A stretch of 36,325 nucleotides of DNA from an uncultured Collinsella sp. (GTDB lineage Bacteria > Actinomycetota > Coriobacteriia > Coriobacteriales > Coriobacteriaceae). The stretch is from the NCBI GenBank assembly GCA_902494715.1, contig CABUUJ010000017.1, positions 1-36,325 of the forward strand, in the 5' to 3' direction. A model generated the notes under the pieces. It had not been told where the DNA came from. It was given only the letters and a program-made list of their open reading frames with translations, and ran no database searches. Below, piece by piece: positions 1-7,764 of this stretch; the first letter of the stretch is position 1; every line of letters begins with the position of its first letter. The translations under genes were made by a program, and so were the position numbers.

Positions 1-72
1 GCCTCGCCCCATGTCGTACAGCTCGGCCGCGCGCAGCCTCAGACCGACGTCGTACAAAGCGTTTCCAGCCAT
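1..72 (-). CDS. Partial CDS, N-terminus of an unrecognised protein
   Basis: An ATG at 72-70 on the minus strand opens a frame that runs without a stop to the window edge, giving 24 residues (MAGNALYDVGLRLRAAELYD, then MGRG). A GGGAGG ribosome binding site lies 7 nt upstream, so the start is well placed. I do not recognise the family from so few residues. The ribosome binding site is inside the right half of a 13-bp hairpin (see 79-112), which suggests translational or attenuation control. The gene lies downstream of the MarR/ABC operon on the same strand but is separated from it by a large inverted repeat, so it is probably a separate unit. Confidence 0.55.
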   Translation of the reverse strand, partial: MAGNALYDVGLRLRAAELYDMGRG

Positions 73-78
73 AAAAGG

Positions 79-112
79 GCCTCCCATTTCTCGTATCCAA
101 GAAATGGGAGGC
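79..112 (-). promoter_or_regulatory. Hairpin sequestering the RBS of the edge gene
   Basis: A perfect 13-bp inverted repeat has arms at 79-91 and 100-112 with an 8-nt loop. Read on the minus strand, its 3' arm ends in GGGAGGC, which contains the Shine-Dalgarno of the gene starting at 72. It is followed by CCTTTT and then the ATG. It could act as an RBS-masking structure or as an attenuator. The four-T tract is short for a terminator. Confidence 0.5.
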
Positions 113-175
113 AGTTCACCGGCCAGGGCCTCACTAACTTTTATTCCGTTCTAAACGACGGGCTGATTGCGCGCG

Positions 176-285
176 GGAGGGCGCCCCGGGGACGGGCGGG
201 GCATTTCCTCCGCGCGCAGTTTCGCAGCGCAGCGAGAATGTTTGAGCACGGAGGAAATACCCCGCCCGTCCCCGGGGCGCCCTCC
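176..285. repeat. Long inverted repeat, 37-nt arms, 36-nt loop
   Basis: Arms at 176-212 and 249-285 are complementary over 37 positions with a single C/T difference, which would be a wobble or mismatch depending on the strand. The arms are very G/C rich, with AT only in the inner part (ATTTCCTCC). It lies 14 bp beyond the stop codon of the ABC exporter gene. It may serve as a transcription barrier or mRNA 3' end protector, or it may be a palindromic mobile repeat. No T-run follows on the minus strand. Confidence 0.7.
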
Positions 286-299
286 GTCAGTAACCGGTC

Positions 300-2219
300 C
301 TACTCGAGCTCAAACGCGCCCGTGTACAGCTGGTAGTAGTACCCATGCTTGGCGATCAGCTCGTCGTGGTTGCCGCGCTCGATGATGCGGCCGTGGTCCA
401 GGCAGATGATCGCGTCGGAGTTGCGCACGGTGGAGAGGCGGTGCGCGATGACAAACGTCGTGCGACCCTCCATGAGCTTGTCCATGCCCGCCTGCACGAT
501 GGCCTCGGTGCGGGTGTCAATGCTCGACGTGGCCTCGTCCAGAATCATCGCCGGCGGATCGGCGACAGCGGCGCGCGCGATCGAGATCAGCTGGCGCTGG
601 CCCTGCGACAGCTGTGCGCCGTTGCCGGTGAGCATGGTGTCGTAGCCCTCGGGCAGGCGGGTGATAAAGTCGTCCGCGCCGGCGAGCTTGGCCGCCGCGA
701 TGCACTCCTCGTCGGTCGCATCCAGGTTGCCGTAGCGGATGTTGTCCATCACGGTGCCGGTGAACAGGTTCACGTCCTGCAGTACCACGCCCAGCGAACG
801 GCGCAGGTCGGACTTGCGAATCTTGTTGACGTTGATGCCGTCGTAGCGAATCTTGCCGTCGGCGATGTCGTAGAAGCGGTTGATGAGGTTGGTGATGGTC
901 GTCTTGCCGGCACCGGTGGCGCCGACAAATGCGACCTTCTGGCCCGGCTTGGCAAACACGGACACGCCGTGCAGCACCTCGTGGTCGGGCGTGTAGCCAA
1001 AGTCCACGTTGTCCATGACCAGGTCGCCACGCAGCGGCACGTACTCGATCTCGCCGGTCGCGCGGTGCGGATGCTTCCACGCCCACATGCCGGTGTGGTG
1101 GTCGGCCTCCTCGAGCTCCCAGGTGTCGGGGTTGACCTGCGCGTTGACGAGCGTCACGTAGCCCTCGTCGGCCTCGGGCTCCTCGTCGAGCAGCTCAAAG
1201 ATACGCTCGGTGCCGGCAAGGCCCATGACCACGGCGTTGATCTGCATCGAGATTTGGCCGATCTGGCCGCAGAACTGCTTGGTCATGTTGAGGAACGGTA
1301 CCACCACGGCGATCGAGAGCGGCAGGCCCGAGATGCTCAGGTTGGGCACGCCCAGCGCCAGGAAGATACCGCCTGCCAGCGCGACCAGCACGTAGAGCAG
1401 ATTGCCCAGGTTCATGAGGACCGGCATCAGGATGTTTGCGTACATGTTGGCTTTCTGCGAGACCTCGAAGAGCTTCTCATTGCGCTCGTCAAAGTCGGCC
1501 TCGGCGGCGGCCTCGTGGCAGAACGCCTTGACGACCTTCTGGCCGTTCATGACTTCCTCGATATGGCCCTCGACCACGCCGAGCTCGGTCTGCTGCGCGA
1601 TAAAGAAGTGCGCGGAGTTGGAGCCGAGCAGCTTGGTCATAAAGGTCATAAACGCGACGCCGGCGATGATGACCATGCACATCCACACGCTGTAATACAA
1701 CATGATGAAGAACACGGTGACGATGACGATGATCGTCATGAGCAGGTTGGGCATCGATTGGCTGATCATCTGGCGCAGCGTGTCGATGTCGTTGGTGTAG
1801 TGGCTCATGATGTCGCCGCGCTGATGCGTGTCGAAGTAGCGGATCGGCAGGTCCTGCATGCGGTTGAACATCTTCTCGCGCAGCTTCTCGAGCGAGCCCT
1901 GCGTGATGACGGCCATGGCGCGGTTCCAGAAGAGCGAAGACGCGACGCCCACGGCGTAGATGCAGCCGAGGGTAGTCACAAGCTTCAGAATTTTGGGTTG
2001 CGCGGCCGTCCAGTCGCCCGACTGCCATGATTCGCTGATGACCTGCAGCGCGCTCTGGAGAAACGTCGCGCCGATGGAGTTGATGACGGCGCAGAGCACC
2101 ACGCCGGCGACGACGAGGGGCAAAAGCACCGGGTAGAAGCCAAAGAGCATCTTGATGAGGCGCGTCATGGTGCCGCCCTTGCGGGTGCGTGCGCGCTCGG
2201 CGGTAGCGGCCTTACTCAT
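300..2219 (-). CDS. ABC exporter half-transporter, catalytically canonical subunit
   Basis: A 639-aa type IV ABC exporter half with an N-terminal six-helix transmembrane domain (about residues 22-340) and a C-terminal ATPase domain (about 400-639). Visible motifs are Walker A GATGAGKTT (433-441), signature LSQGQ (537-541), Walker B ending in D561-E562 (catalytic Glu present) and switch His593. The signature is atypical (LSQGQ for LSGGQ). An inserted Trp/His-containing linker (about 355-395) separates the two domains, as in other gut bacterial members of this group. The start overlaps the stop of the upstream ABC gene by 8 nt, so translation is coupled. It probably forms a heterodimer with the 2212-4035 product and exports drugs, lipids or peptides across the cytoplasmic membrane. 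The substrate cannot be told from sequence. An alternative start is Met18. Confidence 0.93.
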   Translation of the reverse strand: MSKAATAERARTRKGGTMTRLIKMLFGFYPVLLPLVVAGVVLCAVINSIGATFLQSALQVISESWQSGDWTAAQPKILKLVTTLGCIYAVGVASSLFWNRAMAVITQGSLEKLREKMFNRMQDLPIRYFDTHQRGDIMSHYTNDIDTLRQMISQSMPNLLMTIIVIVTVFFIMLYYSVWMCMVIIAGVAFMTFMTKLLGSNSAHFFIAQQTELGVVEGHIEEVMNGQKVVKAFCHEAAAEADFDERNEKLFEVSQKANMYANILMPVLMNLGNLLYVLVALAGGIFLALGVPNLSISGLPLSIAVVVPFLNMTKQFCGQIGQISMQINAVVMGLAGTERIFELLDEEPEADEGYVTLVNAQVNPDTWELEEADHHTGMWAWKHPHRATGEIEYVPLRGDLVMDNVDFGYTPDHEVLHGVSVFAKPGQKVAFVGATGAGKTTITNLINRFYDIADGKIRYDGINVNKIRKSDLRRSLGVVLQDVNLFTGTVMDNIRYGNLDATDEECIAAAKLAGADDFITRLPEGYDTMLTGNGAQLSQGQRQLISIARAAVADPPAMILDEATSSIDTRTEAIVQAGMDKLMEGRTTFVIAHRLSTVRNSDAIICLDHGRIIERGNHDELIAKHGYYYQLYTGAFELE

Positions 2220-4035
2220 GTGCCTCGCCTCCTTCCTGGGTCTGGGCTTGCGATGCAGATGCCTCGGTGCCGGCTGCAGCGGTCTCGCCCGCGTCCTCGC
2301 CCTCGGCGCTCATCTTGTTCTGCGAGGTGAAGGTCTCGCGGTAGATTTCGCTCGTCTTGAGCAGCTCGTCGTGGTTGCCGATGTCCTTGATGCGGCCGCC
2401 CTCCATGACGATGATGCGATCGGCATCCTGCACGGAGCTAATGCGCTGGGCGATGATGAGCTTGGTCGTGTTGGGCAGATAGCTCGCCAGGCCCTCGCGG
2501 ATCTTGGCATCGGTCTTGGTGTCGACGGCGCTCGTGGAGTCGTCCAGGATCAAGATCTTGGGGCGACGCAGCAGGGCACGCGCGATGCACAGGCGCTGCT
2601 TCTGACCGCCGGAAACGTTGGAGCCGCCCTGTTCAATCCAGGTGTCGTAGCCCTTGGGGAAGCCGTCGACAAACTCGTCGGCGCAGGCCAGATGTGCGGC
2701 CTCGCGGACTTCCTCGTCGGTGGCGTTCGGGTCGCCCCAGCGCAGGTTCTCGGCGATGGTGCCGCTAAACAGCACGTTTTTCTGCAACACCATGGCTACC
2801 TGGTGGCGCAGCGCGTCAAGATCGTAGTTGCGTACGTCCACGCCGCCGACGCGCACGGTGCCCTCGGTGACATCGTACAGGCGGGCGATCAGGTTCACGA
2901 GCGTCGACTTGGCCGAGCCGGTGCCGCCGATAATACCGATGGTCTCGCCGCTCTTAATGTGCAGGTCGATATCGTCGAGCGCCTGGCGCTTCGCATGCGC
3001 GGAGTACTTAAAGCTCACGTGGTCAAAGTCGATGGAGCCGTCGGCAACCTCGAGCACGGGCTCGGCGGGATCGGCGATCGTGGGCTCGGCGGCCAACACC
3101 TCGGTAATGCGGTGTGCCGATTCGTCGGCCATGGTCACCATGACAAAGATCATCGACAACTGCATCAGACTCATCAGAATCTGGAAGCCATAGGTAAAGA
3201 TCGAGGAGAGCTGGCCCACGTCGAACAAGGTGCCCTGGCTCGTGATGATGAGCTTGGAGCCCAGGTAGATGATGACAACGAACGCGCCGTTGACGCAGAT
3301 GTTCATCATGGGGTTGTTAAAGGCCAACAGCTTCTCGGCACGGGTGAAGTCCATTTGGACGTCGCGTGCGGCGGTCGCGAACTTCTCCTTCTCAAAGTCT
3401 TCGCGCACATAGCTCTTAACCACGCGCATGCCGGTGACGTTTTCCTCGACGGACTCGTTAAGGGCGTCGTACTTGTGGAACACGCGTGAGAAGATGGGGC
3501 GCACCTTAAAGATGATAAAGAACAGCCCAAAGCCCAGCAGCGGAATGATGACCAGGTAGACCATGGCGACGCTGCCGCCCATGATAAATGCCATGGTAAA
3601 GGCGAAGATCAATACCAGCGGCGCGCGCACGGCGATACGGATGATCATCATAAAGGCCTGCTGCACGTTGTTGATATCGGTGGTCAGGCGCGTGACGAGC
3701 GAGGAGCTCGAGAACTCATCGATGTTGGCAAAGCTGAACGTCTGGATCTTGTAGAACAGGTCGTGACGCAGGTTCTTAGCGAAGCCGCAGCTCGCATGGC
3801 TGCAGGTGACGCCGGCAGCGGCGCCAAAAGCAAGCGACGTCAGCGCGATAAGCACCAAAAAGCCCGCGGTGGGAAGCATCTCGGCTACGGTGGCGCCGTC
3901 TTTGATGGCATCGATCAGGTTGGCGGTGATAAATGGAATCAGCATCTCGCAGAGCACCTCGCCAAGCACGAGCAATGGCGTGGCAACAGTGACTTTCATA
4001 TAGTCGCGGATGCTGCCCATGAGGGTTTTAATCAT
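2212..4035 (-). CDS. ABC exporter half-transporter, degenerate-site subunit
   Basis: A 607-aa ABC exporter half with a transmembrane domain at about 15-310 and an ATPase domain at about 335-570. Its own nucleotide site is degenerate. Walker A is GGTGSAKST (370-378, with Ala before the Lys), Walker B ends in D498-D499 where the catalytic Glu is expected, and the switch His is Gln530. Its signature VSGGQ (474-478) is canonical. The partner at 300-2219 shows the reverse pattern, so the pair should form one hydrolytic and one non-hydrolytic site, as in LmrCD, BmrCD and TM287/288. The C-terminal 40 residues are an Ala/Glu/Gln-rich tail. Its start overlaps the end of the marR gene by 8 nt (ATGATTAA). 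Confidence 0.93.
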   Translation of the reverse strand: MIKTLMGSIRDYMKVTVATPLLVLGEVLCEMLIPFITANLIDAIKDGATVAEMLPTAGFLVLIALTSLAFGAAAGVTCSHASCGFAKNLRHDLFYKIQTFSFANIDEFSSSSLVTRLTTDINNVQQAFMMIIRIAVRAPLVLIFAFTMAFIMGGSVAMVYLVIIPLLGFGLFFIIFKVRPIFSRVFHKYDALNESVEENVTGMRVVKSYVREDFEKEKFATAARDVQMDFTRAEKLLAFNNPMMNICVNGAFVVIIYLGSKLIITSQGTLFDVGQLSSIFTYGFQILMSLMQLSMIFVMVTMADESAHRITEVLAAEPTIADPAEPVLEVADGSIDFDHVSFKYSAHAKRQALDDIDLHIKSGETIGIIGGTGSAKSTLVNLIARLYDVTEGTVRVGGVDVRNYDLDALRHQVAMVLQKNVLFSGTIAENLRWGDPNATDEEVREAAHLACADEFVDGFPKGYDTWIEQGGSNVSGGQKQRLCIARALLRRPKILILDDSTSAVDTKTDAKIREGLASYLPNTTKLIIAQRISSVQDADRIIVMEGGRIKDIGNHDELLKTSEIYRETFTSQNKMSAEGEDAGETAAAGTEASASQAQTQEGGEAHE

Positions 4036-4531
4036 CCAGTTCCTCCCAGGTTACGCGGATTTTCTCGAGCATTTCGGCGAGCTGCTCGCGCTCGTCGTGA
4101 GTGAGGGCACTAAAGGCCTGCTCTCTAAAGCGAATGCGGGCTGCCTGCTCAACGCGGGCCTTTTCCCATCCCGCATCGGTCAGGCGAATGGTGAGCTGCC
4201 GACGGTCTTTGGGATTGCGACTGCGCTCGATAAGACCGCCCAGTTCGAGCTTGGACAGAATCTCGGAAAGGGACCCCGGCTTGAGGTCGAAGTGCATGCC
4301 GAGCTCCTGTTGGGACAGCTCGCCGGTCGGCTGCTTGGCGAGTAGGCAGACAATAGGCGCCTTGCCAGATATGCCGCCGCCGTGAAAATGCATGTAATGG
4401 CCGCAAAACCCCAGCCCATGGAGGATTCTCTTGGCGAGACGGTCCTCCTTGGACTGAGTCTCGGGCTCGTCTACCGGCTGCGAGGGGTCGTCGCCGGGTT
4501 CATGCGGATGGGCGTGTGGTTCAACACACAT
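4028..4531 (-). CDS. MarR-family transcriptional regulator
   Basis: A 167-aa winged-helix regulator and first gene of the minus-strand operon with the two ABC exporter subunits. The central part shows the MarR pattern: a helix-turn-helix around residues 70-100 (LSQQELGMHFDLKPGSLSEI) and a wing with the conserved DRR motif (NPKDRRQL). The N-terminus is unusual. It carries clustered His and Cys residues (HAHPH near the start, then FCGHYMHFH), which could bind a metal, although this is only inference. The start ATG has a GGAG 12 nt upstream. A TTGACA/TAGATT promoter and an inverted repeat lie just upstream, as expected for a self-repressing local regulator of the efflux genes. Confidence 0.88.
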   Translation of the reverse strand: MCVEPHAHPHEPGDDPSQPVDEPETQSKEDRLAKRILHGLGFCGHYMHFHGGGISGKAPIVCLLAKQPTGELSQQELGMHFDLKPGSLSEILSKLELGGLIERSRNPKDRRQLTIRLTDAGWEKARVEQAARIRFREQAFSALTHDEREQLAEMLEKIRVTWEELDD

Positions 4532-4552
4532 ATCTAATCTTCGCTCCTTTCT

Positions 4553-4588
4553 TTAGTTAGGTAGTGGAATTGTTTTGTGCCTAACTAA
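4553..4588 (-). promoter_or_regulatory. Candidate MarR operator (9-bp inverted repeat)
   Basis: TTAGTTAGG at 4553-4561 and its exact complement CCTAACTAA at 4580-4588 are separated by 18 nt. The repeat lies between the promoter -10 and the ribosome binding site of the marR gene, with one half touching the -10. A bound regulator would block initiation. Binding by this MarR protein is inferred from position only. Confidence 0.6.
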
Positions 4589-4615
4589 TCTAGGAGCATG
4601 AGAAATGAATGTCAA
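4587..4615 (-). promoter_or_regulatory. Sigma70-type promoter of the marR-ABC operon
   Basis: On the minus strand a perfect TTGACA (4615-4610) is followed after 17 nt by TAGATT (4592-4587). Transcription would begin about 50 nt upstream of the marR ATG and run through both ABC genes. Confidence 0.75.
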
Positions 4616-4630
4616 GGTACCAAACTAGTG

Positions 4631-4671
4631 GTTACGCGGTTTTACCAAACCGCGTAACGGCTCGACGCTGC
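4631..4671 (+). repeat. Truncated copy of the composite structured repeat (copy A)
   Basis: This is a perfect 12-bp hairpin (4631-4642 / 4647-4658) with the tetraloop TACC, followed directly by the conserved box GGCTCGACGCTGC (4659-4671). The sequence then departs from the family: the enclosing helix and terminator hairpin of the other copies are absent. Unlike the other copies it does not follow a plus-strand stop codon. It sits between the divergent marR and pdxY promoters. Confidence 0.7.
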
Positions 4672-4742
4672 AAACGCTCCCTGCGCTACACTTAGTCGCA
4701 CTGTGGCGCTGCTGCGCCGTGCCCGAACCAAGGGAGACCCTC

Positions 4743-5567
4743 ATGAAGAACACTCAGCTGCTGCTGATCAACGATATGTGCGGCTACGGCAAGGTTGCGC
4801 TTTCCGCCATGCTGCCGGTGCTGTCGCACATGGGTTACCGTATCCACAATCTGCCGACGGCACTTGTGTCCGATACGCTCAACTATCCCAAGTTCTACAT
4901 CCATGACACCACCGAGTACGTGCGCCAGAGCCTCGCCATCTGGGAGGATCTCGGCTTTGAGTTCGACGCCATCTCCACCGGCTTTATCGTGACCGAGGAA
5001 GAGACGCGCATTATTTCGGACTTCTGCCACCGTCGCGCGCAAAAGGGCACCAAGGTGTTCGTCGACCCCATCATGGGCGACAACGGCAAGCTCTACGCCG
5101 GCGTGCCCGAGTCCACGATCGGCCTCATGCGCAGCCTGCTCGAGTGCGCCGACTATGCGGTGCCAAACTACACCGAGGCGTGCCTGCTCACCGATACGCC
5201 CATTGCCGAGCAAATCACGCCCGATAAGGGCCGCGCTCTTGTGGATGCCGTGCGTGCCTTGGGCGCCAAGTCGGTGGTCATTACGAGCGCTGTGGTCGAC
5301 GGTGCGAATGTCGTCATCGGTTACGACCATGTGGCGGGGGAGTACTTTACGATTCCCTTCGACCTGATCCCGGTCTACTTCCCGGGCACGGGCGACACGT
5401 TCTCGGCGGTGCTCGTCGGCCGCGTTATGGCAGGTTGGAGTCTGCAGCGCGCGACGAGCGATGCCATGCGCGTGGTAGCCGAGCTTATCGAGCGCAATGC
5501 CGACCAGGAGGATAAGTCCGCCGGCCTTCCCATCGAGGCCTGCCTGGATGTGATTGACCATGAGTAA
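4743..5567 (+). CDS. pdxY: Pyridoxal/pyridoxamine kinase-like (ribokinase fold)
   Basis: A 274-aa PfkB/ribokinase-fold kinase of the PdxK/PdxY type, which phosphorylates the 5'-hydroxyl of pyridoxal or pyridoxamine in the B6 salvage pathway (cytoplasm). Visible motifs are DPIMGD (108-113), the NxxE metal motif (N142-E145) and the anion-hole/catalytic segment GTGD (215-218, Asp218). Length matches the family. The start at 4743 has GGGAGA just upstream. An in-frame ATG-type start 8 codons earlier lacks a ribosome binding site. The last bases overlap the next gene. The gene symbol is by family resemblance, and a role in hydroxymethylpyrimidine phosphorylation cannot be excluded. Confidence 0.85.
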   Translation: MKNTQLLLINDMCGYGKVALSAMLPVLSHMGYRIHNLPTALVSDTLNYPKFYIHDTTEYVRQSLAIWEDLGFEFDAISTGFIVTEEETRIISDFCHRRAQKGTKVFVDPIMGDNGKLYAGVPESTIGLMRSLLECADYAVPNYTEACLLTDTPIAEQITPDKGRALVDAVRALGAKSVVITSAVVDGANVVIGYDHVAGEYFTIPFDLIPVYFPGTGDTFSAVLVGRVMAGWSLQRATSDAMRVVAELIERNADQEDKSAGLPIEACLDVIDHE

Positions 5568-5889
5568 CGCCGACGAGAGCAGTACCGAGGCGGCGGGCGA
5601 GAACAAGCCGCTCGGCGCGCCGCGTGGCAAGCGTCCGCGTATTCGCATTAGCTGCGTGGACCAGCTGGGCACATGCCGCTGTCATCACGGGCACAAGCCG
5701 GGTGACGTCTTCGACTTCGACCGCGACCGCGGCAAGATGTGCGCCATGGCCTGCCATGTGGGCTTTCCCTATATCGACATCCTGCGCTATGGCGGTACCG
5801 TGCCCGGCAACGAGCCCGGCACGGCAAAGTTCTGCTGTCCCGAGGTCGATACGTTGAACGTCTGGCTCGCCGAGATCGTCGACGAGTAG
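5560..5889 (+). CDS. TIGR04076-like Cys-rich small protein
   Basis: A 109-aa protein resembling the TIGR04076 family: a compact domain with several conserved Cys/His residues (CRCHHGHKPGD, KMCAMACHVGF and FCCPE) and a YGGTVPG segment. The first 30 residues are a polar, low-complexity extension. No function is established for the family to my knowledge. The Cys pattern suggests metal binding or redox chemistry. The ATG lies inside the last codons of pdxY (8-nt overlap), so the two are translationally coupled. A TTG two codons earlier is an alternative start. Confidence 0.75.
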   Translation: MSNADESSTEAAGENKPLGAPRGKRPRIRISCVDQLGTCRCHHGHKPGDVFDFDRDRGKMCAMACHVGFPYIDILRYGGTVPGNEPGTAKFCCPEVDTLNVWLAEIVDE

Positions 5890-5891
5890 TT

Positions 5892-5960
5892 GAGCGTGGA
5901 TTTTCTCCCGTTTAGAGCGCGCTTGAACGCTCAAAGTGGGAGATCATCCACGCTCGTTTT
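5892..5960. terminator. Bidirectional terminator-like compound hairpin
   Basis: Arms at 5892-5909 and 5938-5955 match at 16 of 18 positions and enclose a small GAGCG/CGCTC hairpin. GTTTT follows on the plus strand. It lies between the convergent TIGR04076-like gene and the phosphatase gene, so it can serve both. Confidence 0.65.
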
Positions 5961-6000
5961 ATGCCGATGGCGTGGCACGTGCGTCCGCGTGCTCGCTTGC

Positions 6001-6447
6001 CTATAACTGCTCGAGCATGGCCGTGCAGCCGGCGAGCACATCGCGGTAGGTGGCATCGAAGTTGCCGGTGTACCAGGGATCGGCCACGTCGCCGGGGCGA
6101 TCGGTCCAATCGAGCAGGCGCGAGATCTTGCCATCGGGGTCGCTGCCAAAAATGCGACGCAGACCTCGCGCGTTCTCGGCATCCATATAGACAATGTGGT
6201 CCCAGTTACCATACTCTGCGCGACGCACCTGGCGGGCGCGGTGCGCAACGACGGGAATCCCGACTTCACGCAGCTTGGCAACGGTGCCACGATGCGGCGG
6301 ATTGCCGATCTCCTCGGTCGACGTTGCAGCGGAATCAATGACAAACTCCGCCTCGCGTCCAGCGCGGCGCACCAGCTCGGTAAACACCGACTCAGCCATC
6401 GTCGAGCGGCAGATATTCCCATGGCAGATAAACAGTACACGTTGCAT
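6001..6447 (-). CDS. Low-molecular-weight protein tyrosine phosphatase
   Basis: A 148-aa LMW-PTP. The catalytic P-loop CHGNICRS is at residues 8-15 (nucleophile Cys8, Arg14), and the general acid loop DPWY is near the C-terminus. It should dephosphorylate phosphotyrosine (or arsenate or phosphoarginine in some relatives). The Met at 6447 is chosen because AAAGGAA lies 8 nt upstream and it places the P-loop at the usual position. An upstream in-frame Met would add 15 unrelated residues. It follows the MFS gene by 45 bp on the same strand, so the two are probably co-transcribed. Confidence 0.9.
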   Translation of the reverse strand: MQRVLFICHGNICRSTMAESVFTELVRRAGREAEFVIDSAATSTEEIGNPPHRGTVAKLREVGIPVVAHRARQVRRAEYGNWDHIVYMDAENARGLRRIFGSDPDGKISRLLDWTDRPGDVADPWYTGNFDATYRDVLAGCTAMLEQL

Positions 6448-6492
6448 ATGCGGTTTCCTTTCGATCGCCATCATCGAGCTCGAGTATCGCAT

Positions 6493-7734
6493 CTACGCCT
6501 GCGCCCTCGCCCGCTTGCGCTCCCAGCGAGCCAACTTAATCGTCACCAGCGTGAGCGCCCAGGCCACAAGCGAGAACACGGCACCGACCGCGCCAACGTA
6601 GGCAATGCCAGCTCCGCTTACCACGGCGCCGCCCACCGCGGTGCCAAACGAAATGCCGACATTAAACGCCATGGGTTCTACCGAGCTCGCGAGCACCATC
6701 GACTTGGGGTGGCGGCTGCGTGCCACGTCCATAAAGTGCGTGATGCACGACACCGAGAACAGGTACATGAGCATCGCCAGGCTAAAGACAAAGACAAGTG
6801 CGAGCGGCATGGCAGCGCCTACGGCAAACAGCCCAAACAATGCCGCCGCCTGCAGCACAAACGTCACAAGCAGCGCCTTCATGCCAAAGCGCGCATCGAT
6901 CCATCCGCCCAGGATGTTCGAGACCAGGCAGAACACGCCGTAGGCCATAAGCGTGGTACTGGCTTCGACCGTGCCCATGCCCAGCACCTGCTCAAGATAA
7001 GGCGTCACGTAGCCGTAGAACACATAGACCGACCCCACGCCAAACAAGAAGATGAGCATGCCAGTGATGATGCTCGGCTCGCGCAGCAGACCCGCCTGCT
7101 CGCGAAAGGTGGCAGGCTCGTCGGTTTGCCCGGCGCGCGGCATAAACGCCACGAGCGCTCCGCAGATCAAAACGGCAAAGGCCAGCGTGCCGTACATGGC
7201 CACGTGCCAATCGAGCGTGTCGGCCACAAATTTGCCAATCGAGGTCACAAAGACCATCGCCACGGAAAACGCACCGTACACTACCGAGATGGCAAGCGAA
7301 GTTTGCTGCGGGGACAGAAGCTCAGGGATGTACGTCACGCCTACGGCGAGCAGTGCGCCCGAGACGGAGCCCAGGATGATGCGCGAGGCGAACAGCACCT
7401 GGAAGTTGGGCGCCAACGCCATGACCAGGTTGCCGAGCACAAAGACGATGCTGTAGCACACGAGCAGCTGGTAGCGGCGAAAACGCCCCGTGCTGAGCGC
7501 GAGCACCGGCGTCGCGATAGCGTAGACCAGTGCGAACACGCTAATAAGTTGGCCTGCGGTGGCAAGCGATACGCCGAGTTCCGTTGCCAAGTCACTTTCG
7601 ATGCCGATGACCACGAACTCGGAGCAGCCGAGCGAGAATCCCAACAGCACGAGCAGCGCCAGGCAGAGCTTGGTGCGCGCAGGGGAGAGCGCGGCGGCGG
7701 TTGACTTACTTTTAGGCGTGGTTGCGGCGATCAA
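6493..7734 (-). CDS. MFS transporter, AraJ/DHA1-like efflux permease
   Basis: A 413-aa polytopic membrane protein with about 12 hydrophobic segments. The N-terminal pattern (GCSEFVVIGI, AGQLISVFALVYA, then GRFRRY after helix 2) is typical of COG2814 sugar/drug exporters of the DHA1 group. The open frame continues far upstream but the sequence there is not protein-like. I place the start at TTG 7734 because GGAG lies 8 nt upstream. GTG at 7743 is an alternative with no ribosome binding site. The likely role is proton-driven export of a sugar or drug, with substrate unknown. Confidence 0.85.
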   Translation of the reverse strand: MIAATTPKSKSTAAALSPARTKLCLALLVLLGFSLGCSEFVVIGIESDLATELGVSLATAGQLISVFALVYAIATPVLALSTGRFRRYQLLVCYSIVFVLGNLVMALAPNFQVLFASRIILGSVSGALLAVGVTYIPELLSPQQTSLAISVVYGAFSVAMVFVTSIGKFVADTLDWHVAMYGTLAFAVLICGALVAFMPRAGQTDEPATFREQAGLLREPSIITGMLIFLFGVGSVYVFYGYVTPYLEQVLGMGTVEASTTLMAYGVFCLVSNILGGWIDARFGMKALLVTFVLQAAALFGLFAVGAAMPLALVFVFSLAMLMYLFSVSCITHFMDVARSRHPKSMVLASSVEPMAFNVGISFGTAVGGAVVSGAGIAYVGAVGAVFSLVAWALTLVTIKLARWERKRARAQA

Positions 7735-7764
7735 GGTTGTCACTCCAATGTCGCATTGATAAGC

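Noticed and set aside
345..2030. 561-codon plus-strand open frame antisense to the ABC exporter
   Set aside because: It is a shadow of the minus-strand gene caused by GC-rich codon bias. Its translation is low-complexity His/Val/Asp-rich, with no family motif.
4631..4671. Hairpin at 4631 as an ordinary intrinsic terminator
   Set aside because: No T-run follows on the plus strand, no gene ends here, and the box shared with the other copies makes it part of the repeat family.
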